From NCBI GenBank assembly GCA_022059125.1, contig JAEUWY010000006.1:1-64000 (forward strand): a stretch of DNA of 64,000 bases, given 5' to 3'. The notes under the pieces were generated by a model, which did no database searches, had not been told where the DNA came from, and saw nothing but the letters and a program-made list of their open reading frames with translations. The position numbers and the translations under genes were made by a program. This document shows, piece after piece, positions 1 through 11,964 of the stretch; within the stretch, counting starts at the first letter, position 1; each line of letters starts with the position of its first letter. Origin of the DNA: Corynespora cassiicola (Eukaryota; Ascomycota; Dothideomycetes; Pleosporales; Corynesporascaceae).

Positions 1-210
1 GGTGGGGCAGGTTTTGCCGGCGACATGGGATGGTAGCCCGCAGAGAGATGCTGAAAGCTTCATGTAGTCGAGCACATTGGGTTCAAACAGAAGATATAAT
101 CGCAATGCAACATTCGTATTTCCAATGATTTACATATACCGTTATCTACTGATTTTGAGGTTGATCCCCTTATAATCGACACACTCTTTAGGTCTGGTTT
201 ACGCCAATGT

Positions 211-2244
211 TTAATGTGCGAACCTGAAATCTAATCTTTTGCTCCCCTCGTCCGTAGTGTTTTTCAGATAGTCGTGCTTTTCTGCAGTAGTCATCGCGTT
301 CCAGATGCGCTCTCTCGTCTTGTTCCTCCACATGTAGTAGCCCTTGACAAAAATACTCATGACTACATTCCAACCGACTAGAGCAAGCAAGACCTTGTTT
401 CCACGGCGATAGTACGGCTTGTCGTCTTCACGGTAAATCTAAAGATGTCTAGTCAGTAAAATTAATATTAAAGGAAATGGTGTTGGAAGGGAGGGAAGAG
501 GAGTGTGATAGAGAAATCTTAGATCAAATAGGCCTAGTTACTCACATTTGATGCAATCACGGAGCTTGCCTGGCAGATCATATTGTACATGGCACTTCCG
601 ACAGTGCGTGTACGAACCGAGCCAGAATTTCGCGACACAAGACTGACTATCCTTGAGATTAGCACAAGTAAACCACCTCATTGGCTTCGAGTACTTACCC
701 ATGATGGAATGAATATATGGGAATCCAATGAGCAGTACCGTGACGCTGTACCAAGACCATGGACTAGCCTCATTTGGCAGCAGCAGCAGTGCCAGCAGAA
801 GGGGTAGACACCAAAAGCAATAAAAGAGTGAAATGGCCATTCTGTTGTTGATCTTTTCAGAGTACCAGGACCAAAAGACCAACTGGATCAGAAAGATGAC
901 GTAGGCTGGGATGGTGAGGAGGTTGGTCTTGAAAGTATCGAAGCCATGGTTTCGCAGACTGAGAGTGAGGTATGCCGAAACGGGGCTCGTAGGAATCAGA
1001 AGCGTGAAGCTGATGAGGTACATTGGCCACAAGTCGTAATCCATCAAAGATGCCCAAAGAAGGCGCAGTGTTAGACCTTGACGGTTGTGCATACCACCCT
1101 GTATCGCGCATCTATTAGTCACATTTGCCCGATAGGATGCAGATTAAAAGATTTCCAGGGTTGCTTACCTTTGCTGGGTCATCCCGCAGAACTCTGTTTA
1201 CCATTATGATTTCCTCTCTTTCCGAAAACCACCCATCTTTGCCGCGGAACCAACTTGCAGTCTGTGTCGGGCTCGGAGGAAGATAGAACCAACTTAGCAC
1301 GCCGATGATGGCCGTGAGCGCACCTTCGAGAGCGAAAAGCCATCTCCATCCTTCCCATCCACCGACAGAACGCATATGCAGAATCCCAAAAGCCAAAAAC
1401 GCTGCAATGATGTGAGTGGTATGGCTGGAGCAATAGAAAAAACTAGCGACAGCAGTCAGTCATGGGTGAACATGAGACAAACATGCAGTTCAACTGACCT
1501 CAGGCGCATAGGCATCTCAGTGTTCTTGTAAAAGTACGAGAGATAAAGGATGGCATCGGGAATGAATCCACCTTCGACTAATCCTAAGAGAGCCCGGGTA
1601 GCGTAGAAGCTCTTCTCTCCCGTGATCAATGCCTGGCAGATACCAATGACACTCCAGGTGACCATCTGGATGGGAATCCACACGTCCGGCCCCAATTTCT
1701 TGCTTATCATCTGCGAGGGAACCTCTGCAGAAAGAAAGCAAAGATAGAATATCATCATTCCATAGTTGTATTGATTAGTTGTGAGGCCCAGGTCCTCTAG
1801 CATGTTGTCGCTTAGAGCCTGCAAAGGTACGGTTAGGAGAGACAACGTTACTAATGCTGGTACACTGACCTGAGTAATGTTTCCACGGTCGAGTTGTAAT
1901 GCAAAGAACATGAGGCAGACCCAAGAGCAAATTCGATAATCAAGCTATACAGGTTAACTCTCCTCACACAGTTTGCGTACAGTGGCATCTTTGGAACGTA
2001 CCCGTCGAACCAATCTTTTTTCTTCTTCATCTGTCCATTCGGCCGTAGGATCATATCTATGCCTTCCCTCATACTCAGGAATAGGCTCATAGGCTTCTAT
2101 CGAGGCCCCTCCAACAAAGGCATCACGTCCGTTGTATGGTCTGAATTTTTCGACGACGTCTTCGGAGCTCGAGCTTGGGTCTTGGATCGCGACTTTTGGC
2201 TCGACAGTAATTGTAGAGTGCTGCAAATCAGATTTTCGAGACAT
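211..2244 (-). CDS. MFS transporter, anion:cation symporter (Dal5/allantoate permease) type
   Basis: Predicted 12-helix plasma-membrane transporter, probably for a vitamin, organic anion or amide; the substrate cannot be read from sequence. Seven exons join in frame: 2244-2002, 1944-1870, 1818-1499, 1442-1169, 1098-699, 646-546 and 438-211, giving 546 residues, normal for the family. After exon 1 comes the first-helix signature ALQLDRGN (residues 96-103). Later landmarks are NMLEDLGLTTNQYNYG, GILHMRSVGGWEGWRWLFALEG, a MHNRQGLTLRLLW loop, ASRNSGSVRTRTVGSAMYNM-like text (SRNSGSVRTRTVG), and the C-terminal KRLDFRFAH before TAA. All are typical of Dal5-type permeases. Introns are 51-107 bp with GT-AG ends. 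The first ATG of the ORF is at 2265, seven codons upstream; I prefer MSRKSD at 2244, but either is possible. No frameshift was seen. The family call is firm; the substrate is unknown. Confidence 0.9.
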
Positions 2245-2265
2245 CTTGGAAAGCTGAAGCACCAA

Positions 2266-2997
2266 GAGGTCAGAAAAAAAATCTTAATTGATGTCGGAGC
2301 CCTGTATAGAAAATATATATTTGGGACCAAAAGCCAAGGCAGATAAACGTGCGATAGAAGAAAATGATGCGATGTCAACTGCAGGGTTATGAAAATGTCT
2401 GAAATTCTCTACTATTTCCGCGGAGATTTATAGGTATGACATAGCCTAGTGTCCTTAATTAGGCGTGGTATACCATATGCAGGGCAGTGGTGTTCTCTCA
2501 TTAGGTCAGCAGTGGGTTTCGTTGTATCGGGCTTGGGACCTAGCTAGAAAACAATACGGACATCGGGTGGCGTAAGCGGCATTCGGAAAAATTCAAGTAA
2601 GTGCCATACTCTTTGTAGCTACGTTTCATGGCTATCTTCCCAGGGGTGAATGTACCCCCAAGCATCACGCAATTGGCCAAGCGAATGTGAACATAGCCAA
2701 GTACCCACAAGCATACTGAACATCTCCGGCATGCGAGAAACTTGAACCTTACCATGAATCGCTTGAATACTTTTTTGTAGGATGTAAATTGATTACTCTC
2801 TAAGAGTGATAAAAGTTAAGTTTATTTTCTAGAAACTAGCGAGCCATTATGCATAGCTGAGACTTGAATAGAACATAAACGTCAAAGGCGTTGAGAGACA
2901 TTACACATACGCGAGCCACCTTCATCAGAAAGTAGCAATGCGGCATCACCTCTAGAGCTTTGCATTAGCAACCTTTTCTTATTAAATATCCCACACT
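2266..2997. other. Intergenic, no gene seen
   Basis: AT-rich spacer upstream of the MFS gene and downstream of the orphan gene. It would hold the MFS promoter. Only short, uncharacteristic ORFs are present. No repeat or RNA gene was recognised. Confidence 0.6.
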
Positions 2998-3939
2998 CTA
3001 CTCTATGACTTTCCTGAACATGATAGTCTTCTTGACTACATTTCGAGGTCTCTTAAAAGGAATATGAACATTTCTAGCCCAATAGCCTTCTGACATATCG
3101 CAAATATATTCTTGACGGTACTCCACTGGATCAATTCTGAATTTTAACGGGCTGGTGAAACCTACTAACATTTCACTGTGCAATTTACGCACAGCAGAAA
3201 TGAACCCATCTAAATGCGACTCTTGCTCCTTTATCATTTCAAATTCCATTATTATCTGGTTTATTGACGACGAAAAGACGTTAAATGAGTGACCGATGTG
3301 AGTGAGGAACCACAAGTCAAAAATAAAACCAGTGTTACAACTCCAATTCTCAAGCCGCATTGTCATGATAAAAGTATGGGGGCGCAGCGTGGGGAGATGA
3401 TCGAGTATTCGGTACACAGAATCGTCTTTGGGATTGAAGAAGCGAAGTTTCTTAAAGTATGCTAGCTTTTCAATGGGAAACATGTCGCAAAATCCCCGCG
3501 TCACTTGAGAAAATTGTTAGTGCATTCCAGGGAAAATTTTGTCGCTGACTGACTTACAAGGAGTGTTTGGGGAGAGGTGTAATGTTCTATCTCCAAGCTT
3601 CAAATCAGGTACATTCTTCGTCTCTAACCAAACACGCTTGCACGTGCGAAGTAAAGTAACATTTTGCCGAATAGGGCCAAGGTAGTTTGGCCGCCAATAT
3701 TGACGATCTCGGTGAAAGGCACAGGACATGTCCTGATAGGCACTGAGCGCAAGGTCGAAAATGTTGTTTCGCAGCTCAGCCGGGATCCTCCCAAAGAGAG
3801 AAGACTGTAGTTGGTTATGCTGCGACTTCTCTGCCGAGGCAATAAGCTCCTCGGTGTACGCCATAAGGTCAATATATATGGCTATAGACCCTGATTCTGA
3901 GGTCTCGAGTGGCAGGTTGCGAGGTTGTGGATTGAACAC
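2998..3939 (-). CDS. Orphan F-box-like/domain-poor fungal protein
   Basis: No assignable function. Exon 1 (3939-3558) and exon 2 (3503-2998) join across a 54-bp GT-AG intron to give 295 residues; starting at the second Met (3864, MAYTEEL) gives 270. The first part has an F-box-like helix pair (LFGRIPAELRNNIFDLAL) followed by NVTLLRTCKRVWLETK. The second has LPTLRPHTFIMTMRLENW. This layout is common among lineage-specific Dothideomycete proteins that resemble F-box proteins without a proven SCF role. The coding sequence is visibly more AT-rich than the neighbouring mannosyltransferase gene, fitting an accessory gene. The reading frame is open throughout. Start choice is uncertain. Confidence 0.65.
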
Positions 3940-4619
3940 CGGTCGATTGCGGTTCTGAACACCAATGGACGAGGCTTATAACATGGCGCGCTGTCACATG
4001 GAACGCTCCTGGGTGGGTTTTCTCGTTTGGACATTGTGCAAATATGCGTATGGCAAGGGAAATAGTGCCAAGAATTGTTCACTCTTGACACTACTGGAAA
4101 GCCTGACCAGCAAGCACAGTCAAGCACCCATTCAACCGCCCGAATGCTTCAATCCTGTTCCACAGCATTGAGAGGGTGAGAGAGCACGCACAGACTGGGA
4201 ACCATTGCCGAGGAAACGGAGAACCTTATGCATTGGGCCTCTATTTTCTTAAGGCTAGTTTGACTCACCAAGGAAAAGAAATTGAAAACATGATTGACAT
4301 ATATTCCCCATATACCATACATGCACCTCCGTCCCATGCCATCTCTCTCCACTCGCCACCAACACTAGCAACCCAGCGCCACTGCTCCAAACGCTAAAAC
4401 CCTATCATACACAGACCCTACGTGAAACCAGAAGAAGAGAAATCAAACACAAAGGAAATCACAAACCAACATGTTTTCCATATTTTCCATTGATTGTTCG
4501 TCATAAAGAAGAAGATGAGAGTCAGCGGCAAAAATTAGACCCTCATATCACTCCGTCTAAGATGCCCGAGTCATGCAAAGAAAAAGTCTCCCCTCCATGC
4601 CATACTTCAGCGCACTACA
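3940..4619. other. Intergenic, no gene seen
   Basis: Contains the promoter side of the orphan gene and the 3' side of the mannosyltransferase gene. ORFs here are under 85 codons, overlap on both strands and show no recognisable protein features. Confidence 0.55.
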
Positions 4620-7600
4620 TTACTCCTGCTGCTGCGTAGCCACCTTGGCATCACTGGCGGGCTTCGCGTCCTTTCCCTGGCCCTCGGCACTCTTCTCCTT
4701 CTGCACGTCCTCGCCAGCTTCGACGGTCGGGGGCGCTTCGCTCGCCTCCGCCTCACCCTTCTCCTTGGTCTCGGGATTGCGGCCCTCGACATCGGGGTGA
4801 GGCGGAGCTACGCCGGCGCCGTCTCCATCCCTCGCTTCAATGAGCTCCTCGTAAATCTCATTGCCTTGGGCGTCGAGGACGCGCGTCCTGGTCTCGTATC
4901 TTGTCTTGAAACTTACTTTTCCTGCGAGTGCTTTGACCTCTTCGTCGTCGAGGACGCGGCCGTTCTCGTCGCGGTACTCGATGCGCTCTTCCTTGGAGAC
5001 GATGGGACGCTCGTTTGGGTCTGCCTGCGGAGGCGGAGACACGGCAGCCTTTTCCGAGACAACCTCGTCCTTCTTTGGCTCCTCCGCCTGAGGCTCCTTG
5101 GCGGCCGGGACTTCAACCACTGGCGGCTGCGGTGGCGGTGGAGCTGCTGAAGATGGGGCCGCGATGGATGGGACAACTGTATCAGAGGAGTACTGTTCAT
5201 ACTAAAACATGTAAGCAAATATTTATTCAAGTATCCGAGGAAACTTACAGAAGTGTAAAAGTTGTTGCAGTCCCAGTCCCAGGTGTTGAAGAGCTTGACA
5301 CTGTTGCACTGATCCCTGGTCCAAGGGTTGCCGTAGGCGAGAGGGGAGTAGACGGTGAAGACCGTAATAGCAGCGGCCAGGAATGCTACTGCCGCAGCCT
5401 GGCCGATCGCAGGATACTGCCTAAGGCCAAGCGAGCTGAATCTGAAGCTAACGAAATCGTACATTTGGCAGAGGGCCATGATGGCAAAGTAGAGAGCAGG
5501 CAGGTAGTGATGCAAGAAGAGCTGACGAGCCATGAGGAAAAAGGGAAAGTAGTGGAAGGCCCATCCAAGGATAGACATGCCGAGTTCGTAATCAAAACGC
5601 TTGAAGACGACATTGCTGTAATCGCGGTATCCACGCTGCCAGCGGAGAATGGCGAGACCCTTGATGACTGCATAGAGGCCAATGACGGCAGTAGAGCTCC
5701 ACCAGATGACGGGGTTTCCAATGAGGTAGATTTGACGGTGGTGCTTGCCCCAGAAGTTGATACCGCGGCGAAGAACCGGCCAGGAGGGAGGTCGAGAGTC
5801 CCATGCGTGAGACTCGACAAGCCCGGCATTGGTCTTCCACATGACCTTCTGAAGCTCCCAGAATTTTCCAAAGAAGCCTGGCCTGCGGTAGTTGACCTTT
5901 TCGCTATCGTCCTTCATGAGCGGATGCACGTTGCCTTCAATGTACCAGATACTGTTGGGAAGAGTACCGCCGCGGGCGCAAGTAACTTCCTGCTGCTCGA
6001 AACCCCACTCTGGAAGCTTGACCTTGTGAGAGAAGAGTACACAACCAGTCATGAGATGAACCAGCCTAAACTTGGTCTGAATAGTGCGCAGGCGCTTCTT
6101 CGCCTCAGATCCGTCGGACATGGACTTGATAATTTCAATACGGAAAAGGTCATTTGCATCACCCTCGAAGCCTTCGTATCCGTAGGCCGACACTTCGTTC
6201 TGCCAGTCAGCCTCAGTAACAGGAGCCCTCACATCGTGGGAGTGGAGACGCCTATCGGTGGTGGCGTGGTAGAGCCTGATGGTAGCACCGTCCTCGACAA
6301 AAATGGGGCCCACCTCGTCCCAAGCCTTGGGTCCTTCGGGCTTCGGGCCATCGGGGATCTCGGGGAGCGTCTGGTTCTCGATGAGCCAAATGTTGTTCTC
6401 GTCCTTGTGAGGGTACAGTGTGATTTGCTGCTGCTTGCTACCGGTCGGGTACATGTGGGCGTGAGAGTGGAGATAGCCACCCTGGGTGTTGTGGTGTCGA
6501 AGCGAGATCCTGCTACCAAAGGCAACGTCGGCGGGCACATCTTTCATTCCCTTGGAGTTGAGCGTCGACTGGAATTCAGAGGACATGAAGCCGTCACCAT
6601 CACCAGGGTTGACAAGGCAGATGAAGTGGATGGCAAACATGGCCATGTAAAAGGTGAGGGGAATGACGACGAGGCAGAAAAGACGGGCAAAGAAGTGCTT
6701 GAACCAGAGACGCTGAGAGGCATGTTAGCAAAAGACCAGGAGTTTGGGGCTGTCAGACTTACAGGAGTGACGTTCCTGGTATCTCCGAGTAGAACCCAGA
6801 GTTGCAGGAGTGTCAGACTACCGACCCAAGCAATGGTGAAGAGTCCGACCCATTTGACAGAGACGGTCGCACCAAGTCCCACACCAGTCGCAGCCAGCCA
6901 GAACCACCACGATGGCTGGAAGGCCTTCTTAGGGCCCTGCTCATGCTGGTTTATGAAGCTTGTCCAGGCGAGAGCGGTGAATGCGGTGAAGATGATGAGC
7001 GGGGAGTCGAGGAGGATCAGACGGGACTGCGTGACAAGAGCGTTGTCTAGGGCGGTTAGTACTCGTAGAGAGCGGGCGCGGGCAAGGCTTACCAAAGATG
7101 ACCAGGGTCGCGCCGAGAGCAGCGCTCGTTGTCCGGCAGCCCAGGGCTTTGAGGGTCAAGAACATGGTAGGGATGGTCGCAACACCGCAGATTGCGGGGA
7201 GGAGGCGCATTGCTACATAGGGCACCTTGGGCTCGATGTAGTCCTTGCCAATGTCCTTGAAGTCAAAGTTGCCGTCGAATCCAGCCAGCCAGCCGGCCAG
7301 GGTAATCAACATCTTCGCAAGCGGGGGGTGGACGTCCATGAAGAACTTGCCCTTGATATACTTGGACGCGAATCCGCCGAAACTGGGTACATTGTCAGCT
7401 CCATAGACAAGGTCGCGCACAGGAGGCAGACTTACTGGACCTCGTCGAAGACGACGCTGCTAGGCTGGTAAATCCTAAACAGGCGCACAGCGGCACCGAT
7501 GATGGTCAGCAGCACCAGCAGCTGCCAGTCCGAACCCGGGAGGTTGAAGATGTCATGGTCCTGGACGCCCTCGGATGCGTAGCTCGCAACCTTTTGCTGC

Positions 7601-7707
7601 TGCTGCTGCTGCTTCTTGCGCCCGTTGGGACCCGGGGAGCGTGATTTGGACCTTCGACCGTCCGGCTTCTCAGCGAGATACGGGCCTGAGGCCGCCTTGC
7701 TCGCCAT
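4620..7707 (-). CDS. pmt1: Dolichyl-phosphate-mannose:protein O-mannosyltransferase, PMT1 class
   Basis: ER-membrane enzyme that moves mannose from dolichyl phosphate mannose to Ser/Thr of secretory proteins; PMT1-class enzymes usually act as heterodimers with a PMT2-class partner. Five exons (7707-7436, 7382-7093, 7046-6763, 6712-5249, 5201-4620) give 963 residues. A cytosolic tail with a six-Gln run (33-38) precedes the first helix. The catalytic-loop acidic pair is D88-E89 in FDEVHFGGFASKY (the His is made by the exon 1/2 join), followed by FFMDVHPPLAKML. The central lumenal MIR region includes GGYLHSHAHMYPTGSKQQQ and KLPEWGFEQQEVTC. Many C-terminal helices follow, then an acidic tail (residues ~770-963). 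PMT4 is less likely because its MIR region reads differently. Introns are 46-53 bp; intron 2 shows a TACTAAC-type branch point. Divergent from SF3A1. Confidence 0.93.
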
Positions 7708-8484
7708 GGTGGCGCACCGTCGAGAAAAGGGACGCGCGAAATTCGATCGGGGCGGCGGTCGGAGAGCTCCTGCAAAGGACGGAGAGCTGCAGAAGGGGGG
7801 TGCTGAGGAGGGAAGCGATCCTCCACCACGGGCAATGGGGATTAAAGAGAGTAAGAAGAAGGGAGGCCCAGCAATTGGGGGGAAACGGAGACGTGGAGGA
7901 GGTTCTGTGATTTAGGGGCCAAAGGCAGTCCCGCAAGGCGTGGTGCACCCTGGCTCGTATCGCGGGCGGAAAGTGCAAGGTGTCGTTTGGCCGACGTTAG
8001 CGGGCCAAGTAAGGAGCTGAAGCTGTCAAAAATAGGTCAGCCCACCGCGAGTCCCTCGGTAGCCGGTCGACTTGAATCGTCGCTTGCAGAGGGCGATGAC
8101 GACGTGCGACGCGTCTTCCGCTGTCAGGCAGCGCCGATGGGGTTGACAGCCGCTGCGTTGGAATGTGTTTATTGCGCCGAGCGGTTCAGAGTTGCCAAGA
8201 GTTTCCGCTCCGCCCGCCCGCGACGCGGTTGTGCCCGCCGCACAGGCTTTTCACATGTGCAGCGCGCCCCAACAGCCCTGGGTGCCCGGGGAAGCCCTTT
8301 CGCGCTGCTCCGGCCCCAGGCACTCGGCCCTGCACGTGCTGGCGCGGGCAGATCTCGGCGGCGCATCGTTGTTCCGCGCCGCCGCCGAAGATTTGTCCCG
8401 TGTAGCTGCCTCCGACGCCTCCCCCAACAACACCAGCCCTCGCCGACCACCCCACCCATCAACACGCGTCGACACCTGCCCGCC
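7708..8484. promoter_or_regulatory. Shared divergent promoter region, pmt1 / SF3A1
   Basis: A 777-bp GC-rich interval lies between two oppositely oriented start codons, so it must carry both promoters. An open frame runs into SF3A1 from 7987, but it has no plausible protein content and is treated as untranslated leader. No clear TATA box was seen. Confidence 0.5.
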
Positions 8485-10055
8485 ATGGAGTCTTCGAACG
8501 CCGAGTCCAATGTGCTCGACTTTGGCGTCCCGCCGCCGGCGGAGATCGTCATTCCCCCGAAAAAAGTCCAGGAGAGCATCGCCAAGTCCGCAAACTTCGT
8601 GCTCCGCAAGGGCGACCAGATGGAGGAGCAGATGCGGAAGCGCGCCATGGCTGATCCCAAGACGCTGGTCCCCTTTGTTCGCTTCGAGGACCCGTACTTC
8701 CCCTACTACCGCTGGTATCTTCAACAGTTGAAGGAGGGCAAGGGCGTCGCCCAGAGCGCAGTTCGCAAGGTCGAGCCCAAGAAGCCCGAGGGTCCTCCAG
8801 AGCCACCTCCGTTCCGTTTCTCGGCGCGTATGCCCAACATCAGCGCAAAGGATCTCGAGGTTGTGCGCATGACGGCCCTGTACACTGCGCGTATCGGCGA
8901 GAACTGGCTCAAGGAGCTGCGCAACCGCGAGTCGGGCAACCCGCAATTCGACTTTCTGCGCCCCACGCATAGCTTCCACCAATACTTCCGCGCCGTCATC
9001 GATCAGTACAAGGTTCTGCTCGAGGAACAGAGCACCCAAGAGGCGCGCATTAATGAGCTTCAGCAAAACGTTCAGAATCGCCTACACATCCTCGACCGTG
9101 CCAGGCAACGCGCCGACTATGTGCAGTTCGTTACGCAGAAGAAAGAAAAGGAGGAGAAGAAGCTCGAAGATGAGCGCCGCGAATTCGCCTCCATCGACTG
9201 GCACGACTTTAGTGTTGTGGCCACCGTCACCTTTGACGAAGGCGACGACGCCATCGATCTCCCGCCCCCTACGACGCTCAACGATCTCATGTCAGCTTCG
9301 CTGGAGGACAAGGCTTTGGTGTCGTTGGCGACGAAACAGATCGACGAGGCCAGGCCCGACGAGGTCAATTACTACAATGCGACTCAACAGTCACACGCAC
9401 CGTATGGCCACCCAATGGCTCCCCCGGTCCAGCCTGCCTACCCCCCCGCCCCGGCAGCTGCCTACGGTTACCCGCCCGTGGACTCGCGTGCGCATGAGGA
9501 GGAGGCACGGCTTCAGGCAGAGCGTGACCGTGCAGCCCAGCAGGCTGCTGCCAGGGCTGCCCCAGCCTCTATGCGCATTCGCAACGACTACGTTCCTCGT
9601 GCCGCCGCCAAGAAGAACAAGCAAGACATGGCCATGTGCCCCAACTGCAAGCAAATGTATCCCAAAGATGAGCTCGAAGAGCATCTACGCAGTAAGTATC
9701 TGTTTCCACTCCACACATGCCCCAACCCCTGTGCTGACCACCGACAGTTGAACTACTCGATCCCCGCTGGAAGGAGCAACGTCAAAAGGCCGACGCTCGC
9801 TACTCTACCGTCATCAACACGACTGAAATGGCCAACAACCTTAAGCGCTTTGCAAGCCAGCGAGATGATATTTATGACGGTGTTACCGGCATGCCAGTGT
9901 CTCAGGAAGAGGCTGAGCGACGGAAGAAGGCTGCTGTTGCATACGATGGTCAACCAGATCCTACCAAGGATCCCGCCCGTCTTCAGCAGATGCAATCGAT
10001 GAATGTTCAAGAACAGCTTCGTCGGATCCAGGAGCGACACGGCGGTAGTCAGTGA
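8485..10055 (+). CDS. Splicing factor 3A subunit 1 (SF3A1/Prp21 homologue)
   Basis: U2 snRNP component needed for pre-spliceosome assembly in the nucleus. Exons 8485-9691 and 9748-10055 flank a 56-bp intron and give 504 residues, shorter than human SF3A1 because no C-terminal ubiquitin-like domain is present. SURP module 1 lies around residues 28-80 (FVLRKGDQMEEQMRKRA, PYFPYYRWYL). SURP module 2 is around 110-165 (TALYTARIGENWLKEL, FDFLRPTHSFHQYF). A charged helix and the PRP21-like central region follow (DWHDFSVVATVTFDEGDD), then a Pro/Ala-rich linker. A CPNCKQMYPKDELEEHLRIELLDPRW segment is split across the intron, the Ile codon being made by the join. The Met at 8485 was chosen because the upstream in-frame sequence is Arg/Pro-rich leader. 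Divergent from pmt1. Confidence 0.93.
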
Positions 10056-10669
10056 GGGGGTCTTCTGGGTAAGCGCAACCGACTTTGGCTCTCCGGGCAT
10101 CAATTAACACTTCACCAGATGCATTTACACTGTTCACTTGCCATTTTGAAATGCGTGAAGCGTGACCGTGGTTATTGACACGAAGCACCCTCTCCCTGAA
10201 CCGACACACCATGCCCATATCTGATGCTTTCTGCATTTGCACCCCTGGACTTTCTTTTCCTTCCACCTGTACATCATTTGCATACACGTCGATGCATGGG
10301 CGGAGTTTAGGCGCTGGCGTAACGAGTAATGGGCATTAATGGTTAGGGTGGCACAATGGCCGCCCATTTCCGACGGGCATTTTGCTCGCCTCGGATCAGC
10401 TCTAGTAGATACCCAAAAATCATGATTGCATTCTTCACCTTGTCGAGATGCCGCGACGACAGGAGCAAAATAAAATGGTGACGTGGTTCCGAGGTTCCAG
10501 GTCGCCTTCCCCAAACGTGCAGGGTTGTCGTGGCTAACCTCCACCTGTCGATCCGTCCGCTCGGACATCAAAAGCTTTCTCCGACCTTGCCCTATGATAT
10601 AATCTCGACTCCAATTGCTCGCCGGCGCAACCGTTACCTTTTTCTTTTCCACCTCCCCTCGCCGCCGAC
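10056..10669. other. Intergenic between SF3A1 and Isd11
   Basis: 3' region of SF3A1 followed by the promoter of the next gene. A pyrimidine-rich stretch lies just before the Isd11 start, as is common in fungal core promoters. No gene seen. Confidence 0.5.
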
Positions 10670-11343
10670 ATGTCGCTCGCACAAGCAACCAAAGGCGACG
10701 TGCCGTACCAAGTGCGCTCTCTCGTACGTCCTGCCCTCCTCGCGTCGCCGCCGATGCGACTCCGCAGCCACGGCCGCGGCCGCCCCGGAGCTACAGCGGC
10801 GCATCGCCTCCCCCCCGCTGATGCATGTTTGAGTGGACGACAAGCTGATGTGAGATGACAGTATCGCTCGCTGCTGCGGCAGAGCGGGCAGTTTTCGGCT
10901 TACAACTTTCGCGAGTATGCGAGGCGGAGGACGCGCGATAGCTTCCGCGATAACAGGGGCGAGGCGGATGAGCGCAAGGTGCAAGAGTTGATGCAAAAGG
11001 GACTGAAGGAGCTGCAGATGCTCAAGGTGCGTGGACACATCCGTTGTTGTGAAGAGGGGGATCGCTGGGGCGGTTGGGAACGCTTTGAGGGGCGGGGAAG
11101 AGTGCGGTATTTGCATCGCAATCTACCCGCAGGTGCTCCAACAGACGAAGAGGCTGGGAGTGGGATACGCATTGGCGCGGCTGGATATCAAGAGATGCTT
11201 TGCTGGACAGTGCTAACGTTGTGCAGAGGCAAACCGTCATCAGTCAGTTTTACCAGCTCGACCGGTTAGTGGTGGAGGGTGGCAAGACTGGCAAACAGAC
11301 TGGCGACGAGGGTGGCATTGCCAGGCAAAAGGATACTGGGTGA
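10670..11343 (+). CDS. isd11: Isd11/LYRM4, mitochondrial Fe-S assembly LYR protein
   Basis: Small mitochondrial-matrix partner that stabilises the cysteine desulfurase Nfs1 in iron-sulfur cluster assembly. Three exons (10670-10723, 10862-11026, 11227-11343) encode 111 residues, the usual size. The LYR motif is split by intron 1: exon 1 ends ...VRSL and exon 2 begins [19 protein letters not shown]. The family core [16 protein letters not shown] follows. The C-terminal hallmark [18 protein letters not shown] spans the second junction. Introns of 138 and 200 bp are long for this window and, because the exons are short, the gene is easily missed by ORF scans. Both joins are phase 0. The short Gly/Thr/Gln tail after LVVE is not conserved in the family as I know it. 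Confidence 0.9.
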
Positions 11344-11964
11344 GTCTATCGGGATACTAGCAGACAGCTGCGAGCGCACATTGCTAACCAGGCCAGTTGG
11401 GATTAAATTGGCACATTGGGGGCGTTGGCGCGATGAGAAGGCCTGCACAGCAGCATTCTCGGCAGGACCTTGGCGCACAGAGGACAGCACACCATCGAGA
11501 TGCTTGGAATTGTACTATATGTAGACCTGGTTTTATGATATCTTGGGTAACAGGGGAAGGCAGAGACGAAGGGGATGCTGTAATGACGGGCTTGCCACTC
11601 CCGCTTCTGACGGCCTCACCACTCTTGTTGCGGGATTGATCTGGCGACCTGCATCTAGATCTGTAATATTAAAAGCATAGCACGTCCCTCCACATGCGCG
11701 CAATTGAGCCGTCACTCATCGCAAGCGGATACTCTCACCCGTGGGCCCGTGGGCATATGTGCAGCCAGCGGGCATGCATTCTGGCGCTGCGCAGTGAGAC
11801 GAAGCGCGCTAGTCGGTGTGCACGGGCCACCGCAACTGCTGCAGAGCCGCAACCTCACGCTGGACGCGCTTTCCCCGTTCACACCGCGCCGCGACTGCCC
11901 GCGCCTGCCACCACAACACGTCTCCGCTGTCGCCTGACCTCGCCCACAGGTGGCCACTCCCGCT
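11344..11964. other. Intergenic, no gene seen
   Basis: 3' region of isd11 and promoter/leader of the next gene. GC-rich with overlapping short ORFs on both strands; none has recognisable features. Confidence 0.5.

Noticed and set aside
5015..7471. 818-codon ORF on the plus strand over pmt1
   Set aside because: It is the antisense shadow of the mannosyltransferase, which has clear family motifs and splice sites on the minus strand.
7987..8484. In-frame upstream extension of SF3A1 by 166 residues
   Set aside because: The extension is Arg/Pro/Ala-rich, matches GC-biased non-coding composition on all frames, and overlaps the pmt1 promoter; the SURP-protein start is natural at 8485.
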